Shown one piece after another: positions 36,896-46,913 of a stretch of DNA of 64,000 bases (within the stretch, counting starts at the first letter, position 1; the number at the start of each line of letters is the position of its first letter). The stretch comes from Ustulina deusta. Lineage: Eukaryota; Ascomycota; Sordariomycetes; Xylariales; Xylariaceae. The stretch lies in NCBI GenBank assembly GCA_023159155.1, contig JAJNNX010000013.1, positions 682,001-746,000 on the forward strand, in the 5' to 3' direction. The translations under genes were made by a program, and so were the position numbers. The notes under the pieces are model-generated. The model saw only the letters and a list, made by a program, of their open reading frames with translations. It had not been told where the DNA came from and did no database searches.

Positions 36896-37808
36896 CTACG
36901 GCACAACTTGATCATTTATATTCAGCCTCATTTCCTGAAGGATTTCTTGACCTGCCTTGATACGTTCCTGCGTTTCCTCACCTCCACTATACTCCCGCCA
37001 TGCCCCCGTGTCTAATTTGAACCCAGAGTCTATCCACTCAACAGTAAGATGTACATCATCGCTTGCCTCTAATTCGTGTTGAGTGACTACGAAATTGCAC
37101 TGTCTAGTACCTTTTATCTAGTTAGCAACACGCCCGAACTGAACAAAGGCACTCTGAAAACAAACCTGGATAAGCATCTCGCACTGTGTTGTCGAGTGGA
37201 ACTTGAACATCGGACAAAACATAGCGGGGAGATACATCCCGGGTTGACGCAATAACACCGGCAATGACGCTAATAACCAAGTTGTTTCTCAAGACGCCAG
37301 ACGTCGAATAGTACTCTCGAAGAAGCTCACGGATCTTGGCGTTGACCTTGTCTTTTTCAATATCCCCTTCGAACTTCTTTGGGATGGGGCTTGAATTCTT
37401 TATCAACCTGGAATGACATTGATGTTAGCTAAATGCCGTGAGAGACTTTGAAACGCGGCAAATAATACTAATGACATACCATGGCGACTCGCCTTGTTCC
37501 CGCAAAGTGGCAATGACCTTGCCCCGATAGGCGCTTCTTTTCATTCTCGACGGTATGGAGTCATCGCCCGGAAGGTTACCTTTATTCAGTTGTGAGACAA
37601 CATGCTCTTCGGCAATTGCGAGCTCCCACGCATTCCAGGAATCAACGGCCTTCCAGAGCGGGTCTAAGTCCCCGGCGGCACAGAGCACATGATAAAAGAA
37701 TGCCAGGTTTGGTGTTCCGTAATCATTGCTTAGATCAACGGAACGGGTAATCACCCGTTCCTTTGGGATGATAGGTGTTTCAACCTCTGGGAGGGAGTAT
37801 AAAGACAT
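36896..37808 (-). CDS. Unknown-family protein, paralogue B of the divergent pair
   Basis: Exons 37808-37480, 37407-37166 and 37110-36896 on the minus strand give 261 residues; intron phases are 2 and 1. The first intron has a GTATGT donor, the second a GTTTGT donor with a TGCTAAC branch point. No signal peptide or membrane span is visible. The N-terminal half is probably helical; the middle contains NKGNLPGDDSIPSRMKRSAYR and a W at the first splice junction; the C-terminal third alternates short hydrophobic strands (CNFVVTQHELEAS, VHLTVEWID) and ends in a helix (RIKAGQEILQEM). It aligns along its length with the protein at 39703-40693: KGNL...D...MKRS.YR.KV is shared, as are both intron positions. 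I do not recognise the family. An upstream in-frame ATG at 37958 would add 50 residues; the ATG at 37808 is preferred because the paralogue's start matches it better. Confidence 0.65.
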
Positions 37809-39702
37809 TGTGGGTGGGGAGTGAAGAATATGAGTGAAACGAGAGAGAAAATTGAAGTCTTTAGGAGGGTTAAAAGTCGTGTGGACTCGTTTACGATCCT
37901 GGATCAAGTGAGGCAGTGCAGTGTTAAAGGCGCGTTCTAAACTCAAAACTCCCAACATGTCAAGGAAGGGAAGTCAGAGCTTAATATACCATTCATTAGA
38001 TCCCTACGTGACCTAATGACAACCATGTATTATACCGTTCCATACTCCACTCAACCCTCTACATATCTCGCTATTATGGTTTGGATGTGTGAATCGCTCC
38101 CATTAAAATGATCTAGAGACGAAGCTCTCTTTTCATGACATGATGCGTAAAAAGATAATACTGGCCTGCAGGGGTATAAAGTGTGCCTGGTCAGGTATTC
38201 TGACTACCCGAACTCCCCGTGAGGACTCCACTTCCGCCACACACTTAGCGGTAGAGGTTGTCAGAAATAGGCGAGTCCGTAACTTCGTTGTCTATGTTGT
38301 TGTGTATGTTGCCATGTCCCACTTGTTCTCATACAAATTTGCTGCGGCGTTGGGTGGACCCTCAAAACTAACCTCATTTGGCTAGACATTACGTACAAGT
38401 AGATCGCTTAATCATCTCATAACATATCACATATTAGCCAAGCGCCTCGGATGCCCTTCTCATCCAGACCTTCTCATGCAGTCCCTCTAATATAGACCTT
38501 AATACAGACCTTCAGCTCATGCAGACCTTTGAAGTTCTCATATAGACCTTCTGGACCTTCTGATACAGACCTTCTCATGCCGTCCTTCTTATGCAGACCT
38601 TCGAATACAGACCGCCAAACTCATGCAGACCTTTAGCTCATGCAGCCATTTTAATATTGACTTTCTAGACCTTCTGATACAGACCTTCTCATGCGGCCCT
38701 TCTCGTGCAGACCTTCTAAGACAGACCTTTTAATACAGACCTTTTAATACAGACCGCCAAATTATACAGACCTTCTAAGACAAACCGCTAACTTATGCAG
38801 ACCTTTTAAGACAGACCTTTTAAAACAGACAGACCTTCTAAGACAGACCTTCTAATATAGACCGCCAACTTATACAGACCTTCTAAGACAAACCGCTAAC
38901 TCATGCAGACCTTTTGAAACAGACCTTTTAAGACAGACGTTCTAATATAGACCGCCAACTTATATAGACTACTAACTTATGCAGATCTTCGAATATAGAC
39001 CGCCAATTTATGTAGACTTTTTAATATAAACCGCTAACTCATGCAGACTTTCTAAGACAAACTGCTAATTTATGCAGATCTTTTAAGACAGACCTTTTAA
39101 TATAGACCTTCTAAAACAGACTTTCTAGTATAGACCGCCAACTTATACAGACCTTCTAAGACAAACCGCCAACTTGCGCAGACCCTTTGAGACAGACATT
39201 CTAAGACAGACCTGCTAATACAGACCGCCAACTCAACTCATGCAGACCTTCAGCTCATGCCGCCATCTAATATAAAGCTTCGAGACCTTTTAATGCAGCC
39301 CTTCTAATACATTACAGCCTACGGCTAGCAACACCTTGCTAACAACGAACGTAAACGCGTACGTATTTTCTTAATAAAGCACTAGATAGACAGACTTAAT
39401 GCATAGACTAAGTCTAAATAGGAATTTACAATGCATTTTCATCATGATGATTATGACCTATTATTTCTCCGGACTATTATTTTTCTAGTAGAGAAGCATT
39501 GGTTGTTCATGATATTTCGTCTCAGCGAGCGGTTGTCTCTAAACAACTCCAAATTATAAAAGCAGCCCTCTGGTGCGTATATACCACATTCTTAACCGCC
39601 TCGAGTCAACACTCTCCAGTCTCCCAGATTGTCACTTGCCTCTGAACAAACCCTCTCCCAGCAATCCCCTATTATCAGTTTGTCTTAACGACACATATCG
39701 CT
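37809..39702. promoter_or_regulatory. Divergent spacer between the two paralogues
   Basis: A 1.9-kb spacer between the start codons of two divergent paralogues. Its central 860 bp are a degenerate satellite (listed separately). The flanks, 37809-38449 and 39311-39702, must hold both promoters. A TATAAA-like element, TTATAAAAGC, lies at 39554-39563, about 140 bp upstream of the plus-strand start, and a candidate GTATAAAG lies at 38174-38181. No gene is supported here. Confidence 0.5.
38450..39310. repeat. Degenerate CAGACCTT satellite
   Basis: The stretch is built of short, irregularly alternating words: (T)CAGACCTTCT, AAGACAGACC, AATACAGACCGCCAACT and CATGCAGACCTT, with a period of roughly 18 or 35 bp. 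More than thirty AGACC-type cores are recognisable. Variation between copies is largely C to T and G to A (CAGACC to TAGACT or TAGACC), most strongly in the middle (38760-39130), as if RIP or deamination had acted on it. It encodes nothing. It lies exactly between two divergent paralogous genes. Confidence 0.85.
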
Positions 39703-40693
39703 ATGGCTCTTGTCAACAACACGCTCGATCCCTTCTCCGAGTTCGTGAAGGGCATCCCTGTCCTTGTCCCTCTGCCACCAGGGGAGGGGAGAGTAGACCC
39801 GGTGCCTCCCTCCTTGTGGGACATGGGAGAGGACGACCTCGCCGGGAGCGAATATGTTAATGCGGAGACGGACGCCATTCCACCAGGCCACGAAGATCGA
39901 GTCAAGTACCTCCAGAACGTCATGCTTCTATCGCAGAAATATCTGGACCTCTGGGGGGGCATCAACGCAAGGGAGCAGATCGACAAAGGAAATTTAAAGG
40001 ATGACATGTCGAACGATTCTCAGATGAAGCGTAGTGACTACAGGATCAAGGTTTATCAAACCATCTTGGGAACTTCGGCTATGGGATGGTAAGTTGCCAA
40101 TACTTGCACTGCTGATATTCGATCAAGAACCGAAACACTAAGCCTATGTACTCCCAGGTTCACGACTTCATCAGGGGAGAGTGTGTACAAGAAGTTTGAC
40201 GTCAAGAGAACCGAGTTCCACCTCACGCTGATGAAAGCTATCCTGGAAGGCATAGTTGGCATCAATAGCATGACGGCCGCACTCGAGAAAGTCCTTAAGT
40301 CTATCACTGATATGGTCATCCAAACCGGGCACTACTCGGAGAACCACACCCTCTGGTCTTTTTTCAACGTGTGCCAGTGGGATCCACAGGCAAAAGATGT
40401 CAAAGCTTGTATGAGCGGCCCAGTCCCTGAATACCGTGTTGTGATGCAACTAACAATTTTTAACAGCCCTTCGATTTGTTACCTTTAAAGTAACTGCCGA
40501 CATAGTCAATGTCGTTACCGGAAAGTCCTCCATGGAAACAGTCCGGATGGAGTTAACGTACTTCCAGACTGAAGTCTCGCTGATTGAAAGCGAGTGGGAC
40601 TACTACAAGGATAAGGTGCAGGACTTTCTCCGCGAAATGGGCGACAAATCCATTCGCGACCCAACGGACGGGGGAGAGATCCCGGTGGACTGA
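39703..40693 (+). CDS. Unknown-family protein, paralogue A of the divergent pair
   Basis: Exons 39703-40088, 40158-40408 and 40467-40693 give 287 residues, with intron phases 2 and 1 as in the paralogue at 36896-37808. Introns are 69 and 58 bp; the second has an ACTAAC branch point. There is no signal peptide or membrane span. The N-terminus is Pro/acidic (VPLPPGEGRVDPVPPSLWD); the middle contains DKGNLKDDMSNDSQMKRSDYR; a helical stretch follows (MTAALEKVLKSITDMVIQ), then SENHTLWSFFNVCQWDP; and the C-terminal third has LRFVTFKVTADIVNVV and a final amphipathic helix (EWDYYKDKVQDFLREM). I do not recognise the family and assign no function. The similarity to its neighbour is low but runs over the whole length, so the duplication is old or the pair diverged quickly. 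Confidence 0.7.
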
Positions 40694-42938
40694 TTTCTTG
40701 GCAGACATTGACGTCTAGGATATTCCGTGGCTTGTTACTGGTTTTACAACTTGCAGATTGTTATGCGATGCGCTACTATTATAGGATCAATATACAAAGA
40801 TACCTAGTAACCAAGTCTACTCTGGAGCATTATTGGAAGTTTGCATACGTTAGCTTGCTCTTGGTTAAACTAGGAATGCTATGAAACCGGCGTATTGGAG
40901 ATGAGCTCTCTTTCCATCACTTAAAGGCGGGATGGAGAAGCTTTATGGCGGCTCCTTTAATTGTGATGTTGCAAGTAATACGGCTCCTTTGGGATCTACT
41001 GGAGAATACGACCCTTTTTTTCGGTTTCAAGACACTACAGTTGGAACCGTATCGATTAACTTGTCATTTGATAATATACCATCGATATTATCTACGACCT
41101 TGACTAGCTCTTTGGTCCACCGTTTTATTGGTGAGTTCGAGAAAGCTGGGGAAAAACGCCATATGTTGCCCGATTCACTTGCTTTACAGTTAAGAACCGG
41201 TATCTGCTCCCGTTCATCTCCGAACACCTGGCAAACGTCTGGCCAATGGACGACCTCGTACATAGGCAGAAACCGTGAAGTCCTTCTCAATGATCTGTTG
41301 AACTGCTGGAAAACCGGGATAAGGAGTGCCCAGCAATGGTTTAGGACAATTAGTCTCGTAATAAAAATTGCCTCAAGTGCACTTAGCAATAGGAGTAAAG
41401 AATATTGAGTTTCGAATAGCAAATATCGCGGGCCCTTTATTATAGGTTGGGAGATAGAGATTTTGGGAAGAGTATCTTTTACGATAGTCAAGGTAAGTTG
41501 GAGCTATTGAATTGAGGCTCGATGCACGTGGGACCTGAATTAGGGTCATTACTAGCGTACCTAGCTCGGGTATGGAGGGGTGGGTCTAATACTTTTGAAT
41601 TACGTCATCAGAATACAACCAGCCATAGAGCGATCAGAAAATTCTTTTAATTGGAAAGCTTTGCAAGCCCAGTCGCTCTTGCAAAGCTTGATGTTTAATA
41701 TCAGATCGTTCAAAAACTCTATATTTGTCCGCAAGCCTTTGATTGGTCAAACCAAAAATCCTAGCCCTCTGATTGGCTTAACCGAAAATCTTGGCTCTCT
41801 GTTTGGCTTATGTATGCCAAGCAACTCACCCACAACTCTAAATCTACATTTGTGGCTTACGCAGCCTTCGCCTGGAATCTTCCTGAATAGCGGTTCGAAG
41901 CCCTGAAGCCTGAAGGGTGACTCCGTACCAAGTGTTCAATATTGCGCTAGGAGTTTCCTCCACGCGATTATCGGACTCCAATTTCAAGTGGCGACGTTCT
42001 GGAGGGGCCGATACAAGGCATACCTGCACTTTCGGTGTTGTATTGGCTCACCAACTTCCCCGCGTACGCAAATGTGGGTTTCCGGGGGCGAGGGGGTGGG
42101 ACTTAAACGGTCCGAATCCTCGGAAATGGAGAAGCACTATCTAGATACCCATAAACCAATGCGGTCGGTATATGCTCTGCAATAGCTCTTAACCAAAGCT
42201 AGGTTTTGTATTAAGGACAACCCGTTTTCTAGTAATTCTTTATGTAGCTGTAGTGGCCTAGTTTGGTTTACGTGGATGTTATACTATCGCCGCTGGTACT
42301 ATTCCCCCCGTAGTCACCTTCAGTCTTTGATTTCACCCATTCTAACTCCTGCTTACGGCTGTTAGGGTACGCCCCTCTTTCTGTTGAAGTAGTGTGAGTG
42401 GATTACGTAGGTAATCACTTGATCAAGCCACATGGTGGCTAGTATGGGAGGATAAAACACCATGGGGAGTACTCTCTACACTAGCTAGGGGAATCATCAG
42501 CATCGCACACGCAGAACAATAAAAATTGATTTTCTAATATCTGGTACGCTTGATCAACAGATTCCCCAAAAGATAATAGCGACTACTATGCTAGGAAGTG
42601 TAGGTTCGGCCTATCTCCTAGTATATAAGCACTACTATATTGAGACCATCCGTGAGTAGTTATTTACAGGTGTCCACTTCACTGTATTAATTTACACTAC
42701 TTAGATTAGGACCGATTGATGGCCCTTGTACAGCCGGGGCTAGAATGAGTTTAGGTTCGTATCTGTCTAGCAATTCTTCATGTCCGAGGATTTGTGCTGG
42801 ACACAAACTGGTAAAGCAAGATGCTCTAACGAACCCCTTCCGAGCCGAGGAAAGATAAATAAAACTGGTCCCGTAGGCTCACCAGTTTCATTTCGTCCGT
42901 GACCCAACCTAACATTGACAACTTAGAGACTACTTATT
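40694..42938. other. Intergenic region with a stem-loop and a short tandem repeat
   Basis: About 2.2 kb. Opposed open frames of 158 (plus, 40932-41408) and 154 (minus, 41027-41491) codons overlap; neither shows a known domain, and at most one could be real. A strong stem-loop lies at 41656-41689 and a 30-bp tandem repeat (GATTGGYYAAACCRAAAATC-like, about 2.5 copies) at 41734-41812. The last few hundred bases are the presumed promoter of the FAD oxidoreductase gene. Confidence 0.45.
41656..41689. repeat. 12-bp perfect inverted repeat with 10-nt loop
   Basis: AAGCTTTGCAAG at 41656-41667 is the exact reverse complement of CTTGCAAAGCTT at 41678-41689. It could form a hairpin in either strand or be a small dyad binding site. 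No transcript is evident around it. Confidence 0.75.
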
Positions 42939-44744
42939 ATGCATGCCAAAATTGTATTATCTACGTTCTTGTCCCTTCTTGGTAGTGGGAAGGTGCTGGT
43001 AGCGTAAAGGATAGGGAAGGCACAGTCAGATTCCCACTGTATTTAGCTGGCAGGCTTACGCTGCAACCCCTCCATTGACAATATAACATCTTTTGGCCCG
43101 TTTCACCCACTTTCTCTTGGTTGGACGGCTCGCTCGACGGCATCTGTCTACAGCGACATTGCTGACAGTTCCAAATTTTTCGAACGGCTTGGCCTAACAT
43201 CGACGGAACAGTCATATCTTCCCAAGAGTCTTGGTGGTATCGATCTGGACAATATTTATAGTCTTGATCGTCCAGATAGGAGCTCTACCGCATGTCTTGT
43301 TGCTAGTGCGGTCTTTAGTGCAAAGTTCGTCAGTCAATCCGCGTCTGACTATCAAGACTTAGTAGAGGTGAATTGGTGAGACTATGTTGTTTGCCAAATT
43401 AGAACGACGGGGTGGGCGACTAATCCCTGCCTTCATTCTAGGTCTGATACCTGCTGGTTCGAGCCTCGATGTATTATCCAACCGACATCGGCACAAGATG
43501 TTTCGAGAGCTATGACTATCGTCACTTTTCTTGATACCAAGTTTGCGATCCGCAGTGGTGGCCACAATCCCAATCCTGGATTTGCTGGGGTTGGCGAGGA
43601 GGGAATTCTGATTGATATGTCGCACATGACGGAGGTCGCCCTCAGTAAAGACGGCTCTATCGCCTCGCTTGGTCCTGGAAACCGCTTCGGCGAGGTTGAA
43701 AAGACCCTCAACTCCTCGGGCAGAGCTGTCCACGGTGGTCGTAATAACCAGGTTGGCGTTGGTGGCTATTTTCTCGGCGGTGGATTAACCTACTTTAACA
43801 GTATCTATGGTCTCGGTGCTGATAACGTAGTGAATTACGAGGTAAATGTCAGTCTATACCTTGCCTTCAGCCAATTATCTAACTTCGTTCCCGGCAGGTT
43901 GTTCTTGCAAACTCATCCATCATCAATGCGGATGCTCATGGAAATCGGGATTTGTGGTGGGCTTTAAAGGGCAGTGGTACAAACTTCGGTAAGACTTCTT
44001 TCTCAAGCCCCTGGGGGAACAATATGGATTTTAAGACATAACTGAATATTCGCGCAGGAGTTGTCACGAGATTCGATGTCAAAGCGACAGAAAATAGCCC
44101 CTACTGGTTCGAGGGACTATATTACGCCCCTGAACAGATCCAGGTACTCTTGGAGGCAATAGTCAAGTACGCCAACGCGGCTGAGAAAGACCCTGATGCC
44201 GACATCTCATTCAATCTTACCCCTGCTCAGGGTTTCGTCGCGTTCATCTACGCGAAGCCTGTCGTACGTCCCGACACATTTAAAATGTTCTATGACATAC
44301 AATCCAAGAGTCAGGCAATTAACTCTACAATTGGAAACATCCTGGACCTGAATGACGCGATGTCTGATATTACTCCTGAAAGACATGAGAGGTGTGCCCT
44401 GAGATTTTGCGGAAGTTGGAAAACCTCGGTTGTTAATGTTTTTGCAGGAGACTGATAACATCAATCGTGCACAAGTTCAATACGGGATTACTGAAAGAGA
44501 TCTACGCCGAGTACGTTGAATTTGATTCCGAGGCCCAAAGTATTGGCGCGGCGACAGGCATGACGGTTCAACTATTTACAAGTGCAGCTGTACGACACGC
44601 GTCCTCTACAGGGGGAAACCCCGTTGGATTAAGGCAAGACTTGCAAAATCGTAAGCATAAATAATCCTATCGTGGTAAAAATTAGTAAATGGAAATCGCT
44701 TACCGTTCTTTTAGACATGGAATACTTTATCCAGTGGGAAGATA

Positions 44745-46666
44745 AGAAACCCCCCTGGCTTACGGGCCACCCCATCGCAGGCCACCCTAGAACGCGCTAA
44801 TCACCCCAACCACCCTAATATTTCATTACTTAATAATGCGACCGCGATTAATCTCCAGAACCTCTTTTTACCTTCATCCTCTCCGCAATTGACGCCTTTT
44901 TATTTATTGAAATGGCAATTTCTGACGATCAAAGGCGCTTAGCCGCTGCGGTTCGCGACGTAAAGCTTGGTGTAGGCCAAAGGCAAGCAGCGCTCCGATG
45001 GGACGTGCCTAGATCAACCATACAACGCCGCCTTCAAGGAATACCGACTCGAAAACAGACCTATCAACATCTCCAAGCCTTATCACCTCACCTTGAAAAG
45101 CAATTAGCCAATTGGGCAATTGGGCAGGCCAGGCTAGGCTTCGCGCCGGCGATAGTCAAGTTTAAATTTATAGCTGAAAAGATGCTATTATCAGCTTCCG
45201 GCAGCCCTCGCCGCCTTGGGAAAGAGTGGCATACGCGGTTTTTAGCACGAAATAGCGAGGTTAAGTCTGCTAGATCGAAGTCTATTAACTATACGCGTGT
45301 TAACGGCGCGACTGCGGCTAATATCAACATATTTTTTGACCGTCTTGAAGTCTCTGAGATAGCCAATATCCCACCGGAACGCTTCTTCAACACCGACGAG
45401 ATAGGGATCGGCCAAGGCGTTACGGGTAATCACTATGTGATCTGCGAGGCTACAACACACCTAGCTTTAAAGAAAGCAGTCGAAAAAGGCGAATGGATTA
45501 CTTGCCTTGAGTGTGTAAGCGGCGCCGGAGTAGCCTTGCCGCCGCTTATAATTTTTAAGGGCGTTGATATTCAAGCTCAGTGGTATCCAGACGTAAACCG
45601 CGGTCTTTACGAAGATTGGCGGTTTAGGTGTTCACCCAAGGGGTGGACTAGCAATGAGATCGCTTTGGATTGGATAAAAGAGGTCTTTATCCCACACATC
45701 CGGACCTCTTTTGGCAACATATGGGTGGTTTTGGTATGCGACGGCTACGAATCACATACTAATAACGACTTTCTCTGGCTTTGCCTCTCAAACAAGATAT
45801 GGCTTGTGTTTTATGAGCCTCATTGCAGTCACGTTGTACAAGTTCTGGACGTTGGAGTTTTTAGTTCTCTCAAAAAAAAACTGAAAAAGGAGATCAATGA
45901 GAGTCTAAATAGCGGTCTAGGCCTGAAGCCTTCGAAACAAGACATGGTGGAGGCGTACCGCTTGGCCCGCAACAATACATTGCAGTCTAGACTGATAAAA
46001 AGAGCGTGGGAAACAGCTGGTATATGGCCTCGAGACCGCCAGAAGCCGTTATCTTCGAAATACGTTATCCTTGAAGAAGAGGGTGTAGCCCGTACGCGGC
46101 CCGGGGCACCTACGGCAGAAGAACGACCTGTAACGCCTGATTTCCTATCAATCGTCGCTACTATTGCTATCCTAACACCTTCTACAAGCCAGGAACTAGA
46201 ACGTACGAGTAAGAAGCTTGCCAAACGCTTCCCGGTCTTCAATAACGCGCGGCAACGGCTGTTCTCTTCGAAAGTAGGCAAGGCCCTTGATCTTAAGGCA
46301 GAGAAAATTGCGTTGTTAGAGGCCCAGGTGGAAGGTTTACAGGCTAAATTAGGTCAACAGACGTCAAAGAAGCGGAAAAAAGTCAAGCCAGCGCCTGGCT
46401 ATAGCCTTGTACGTATGACGGACGTTCGGAAGGTCAAGCGACGGCTGCGGCGGAGGACTGTATACGCCGACGAGGCAAGGGACGTAAACGTATTGGAAGG
46501 TGAAGAAACTGATACAGAAGACGTTATTGAGGTTAGAACTTCGCAGAAATCCATTACGGTAGTTAATTAGTAGTGTTTTGGCCATAAAAAAGGCTTCATA
46601 AGCGAGAGGGCTGTAAATTAGCTAAGTGGCCTGCGATGAGGTGGCCCGTAAGCCAGGGGGGTTTCT
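44745..46666 (+). mobile_element. Complete Fot1/pogo-type DNA transposon, 1922 bp
   Basis: The element is bounded by 41-bp terminal inverted repeats, 44745-44785 and 46626-46666, that begin AGAAACCCCCCTGGCTTACG and differ at one internal position (C against T at position 28). It is flanked by a TA dinucleotide on each side (44743-44744 and 46667-46668), the target duplication of the Tc1/mariner-pogo superfamily. One intact transposase gene fills most of it. Near-identical ends, an intact transposase and an otherwise undamaged host gene indicate a recent insertion. There is no visible RIP in it, so it is either single-copy, recently arrived or in a lineage where RIP is weak now. Confidence 0.93.
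44912..46570 (+). CDS. Fot1/pogo-family DDE transposase
   Basis: A single 552-residue frame. Residues 1-45 form a Psq-type helix-turn-helix (RQAALRWDVPRSTIQRRLQG), and 55-120 a CENP-B-like DNA-binding segment (ANWAIGQARLGF, then GKEWHTRFLARN). The catalytic DDE_1 domain follows with its three acidic positions visible: Asp162 in FNTDEIGIG, Asp277 in LVCDGYESH and Asp313 in VLDVGVFSSLKK (a DDD set, as is usual in pogo-like enzymes). The C-terminal part has a coiled-coil-like LEAQVEGLQAKL and a basic tail (KKRKKVK). It cuts and pastes its own element at TA sites. The start ATG lies 167 bp inside the left end and follows a short A/T-rich leader. All catalytic residues are present, so it may be active. 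Confidence 0.93.
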   Translation: MAISDDQRRLAAAVRDVKLGVGQRQAALRWDVPRSTIQRRLQGIPTRKQTYQHLQALSPHLEKQLANWAIGQARLGFAPAIVKFKFIAEKMLLSASGSPRRLGKEWHTRFLARNSEVKSARSKSINYTRVNGATAANINIFFDRLEVSEIANIPPERFFNTDEIGIGQGVTGNHYVICEATTHLALKKAVEKGEWITCLECVSGAGVALPPLIIFKGVDIQAQWYPDVNRGLYEDWRFRCSPKGWTSNEIALDWIKEVFIPHIRTSFGNIWVVLVCDGYESHTNNDFLWLCLSNKIWLVFYEPHCSHVVQVLDVGVFSSLKKKLKKEINESLNSGLGLKPSKQDMVEAYRLARNNTLQSRLIKRAWETAGIWPRDRQKPLSSKYVILEEEGVARTRPGAPTAEERPVTPDFLSIVATIAILTPSTSQELERTSKKLAKRFPVFNNARQRLFSSKVGKALDLKAEKIALLEAQVEGLQAKLGQQTSKKRKKVKPAPGYSLVRMTDVRKVKRRLRRRTVYADEARDVNVLEGEETDTEDVIEVRTSQKSITVVN

Positions 46667-46913
46667 TAGCGCAAACGATAAAGCTGCTCTGGCCGCTATC
46701 CAGAATATTACGGCGAAGGTAGAGGCACTGGCACAGAAGCAGGGGCTGTATCTAGAGTCAAAAATCATGAACGACGCTGGATTCAATCAAAATGTTCTTG
46801 CTAGCTATGGCCCGGATAATCTGAAACGTCTGAGAGATGTTGCCTCTCGCTACGACCCCTTTCAGGTTTTCCAGAACCTTCAAAACGATGGGTTTCTTCT
46901 GAGGAAGGCATAA

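Larger units (their letters stand above)
42939..46913 (+). pseudogene. FAD-linked oxidoreductase (BBE family) split by a transposon
   Basis: Coding segments 42939-42981, 43054-43375, 43442-43841, 43898-43988, 44058-44391, 44448-44650, 44715-44744 and, beyond the transposon, 46669-46913 add to 1668 nt, or 555 codons. The family comprises secreted flavin oxidases of the berberine-bridge type, often in secondary metabolism. Residues 159-163 read RSGGH, with the His that usually carries the covalent flavin; VGVGGYFLGGGLTYFNSIYG is the FAD-binding glycine-rich segment; YDPFQVFQNLQNDGF near the end is the BBE substrate-side motif. Apart from the insertion there is no stop or frameshift, and all introns look functional. 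As it stands, translation enters the left transposon end and stops at 44798-44800, losing the last 80 residues. The first exon (14 codons) is less certain. Confidence 0.85.

Noticed and set aside
38450..39310. CRISPR-like array
   Set aside because: The units are degenerate, adjoin without unique spacers of constant length, and the genome is eukaryotic; it is a decayed satellite.
40932..41491. Overlapping 158- and 154-codon frames on opposite strands
   Set aside because: Neither has a recognised domain, a signal peptide, introns or biased codon use; at least one must be a shadow, and nothing decides for either.
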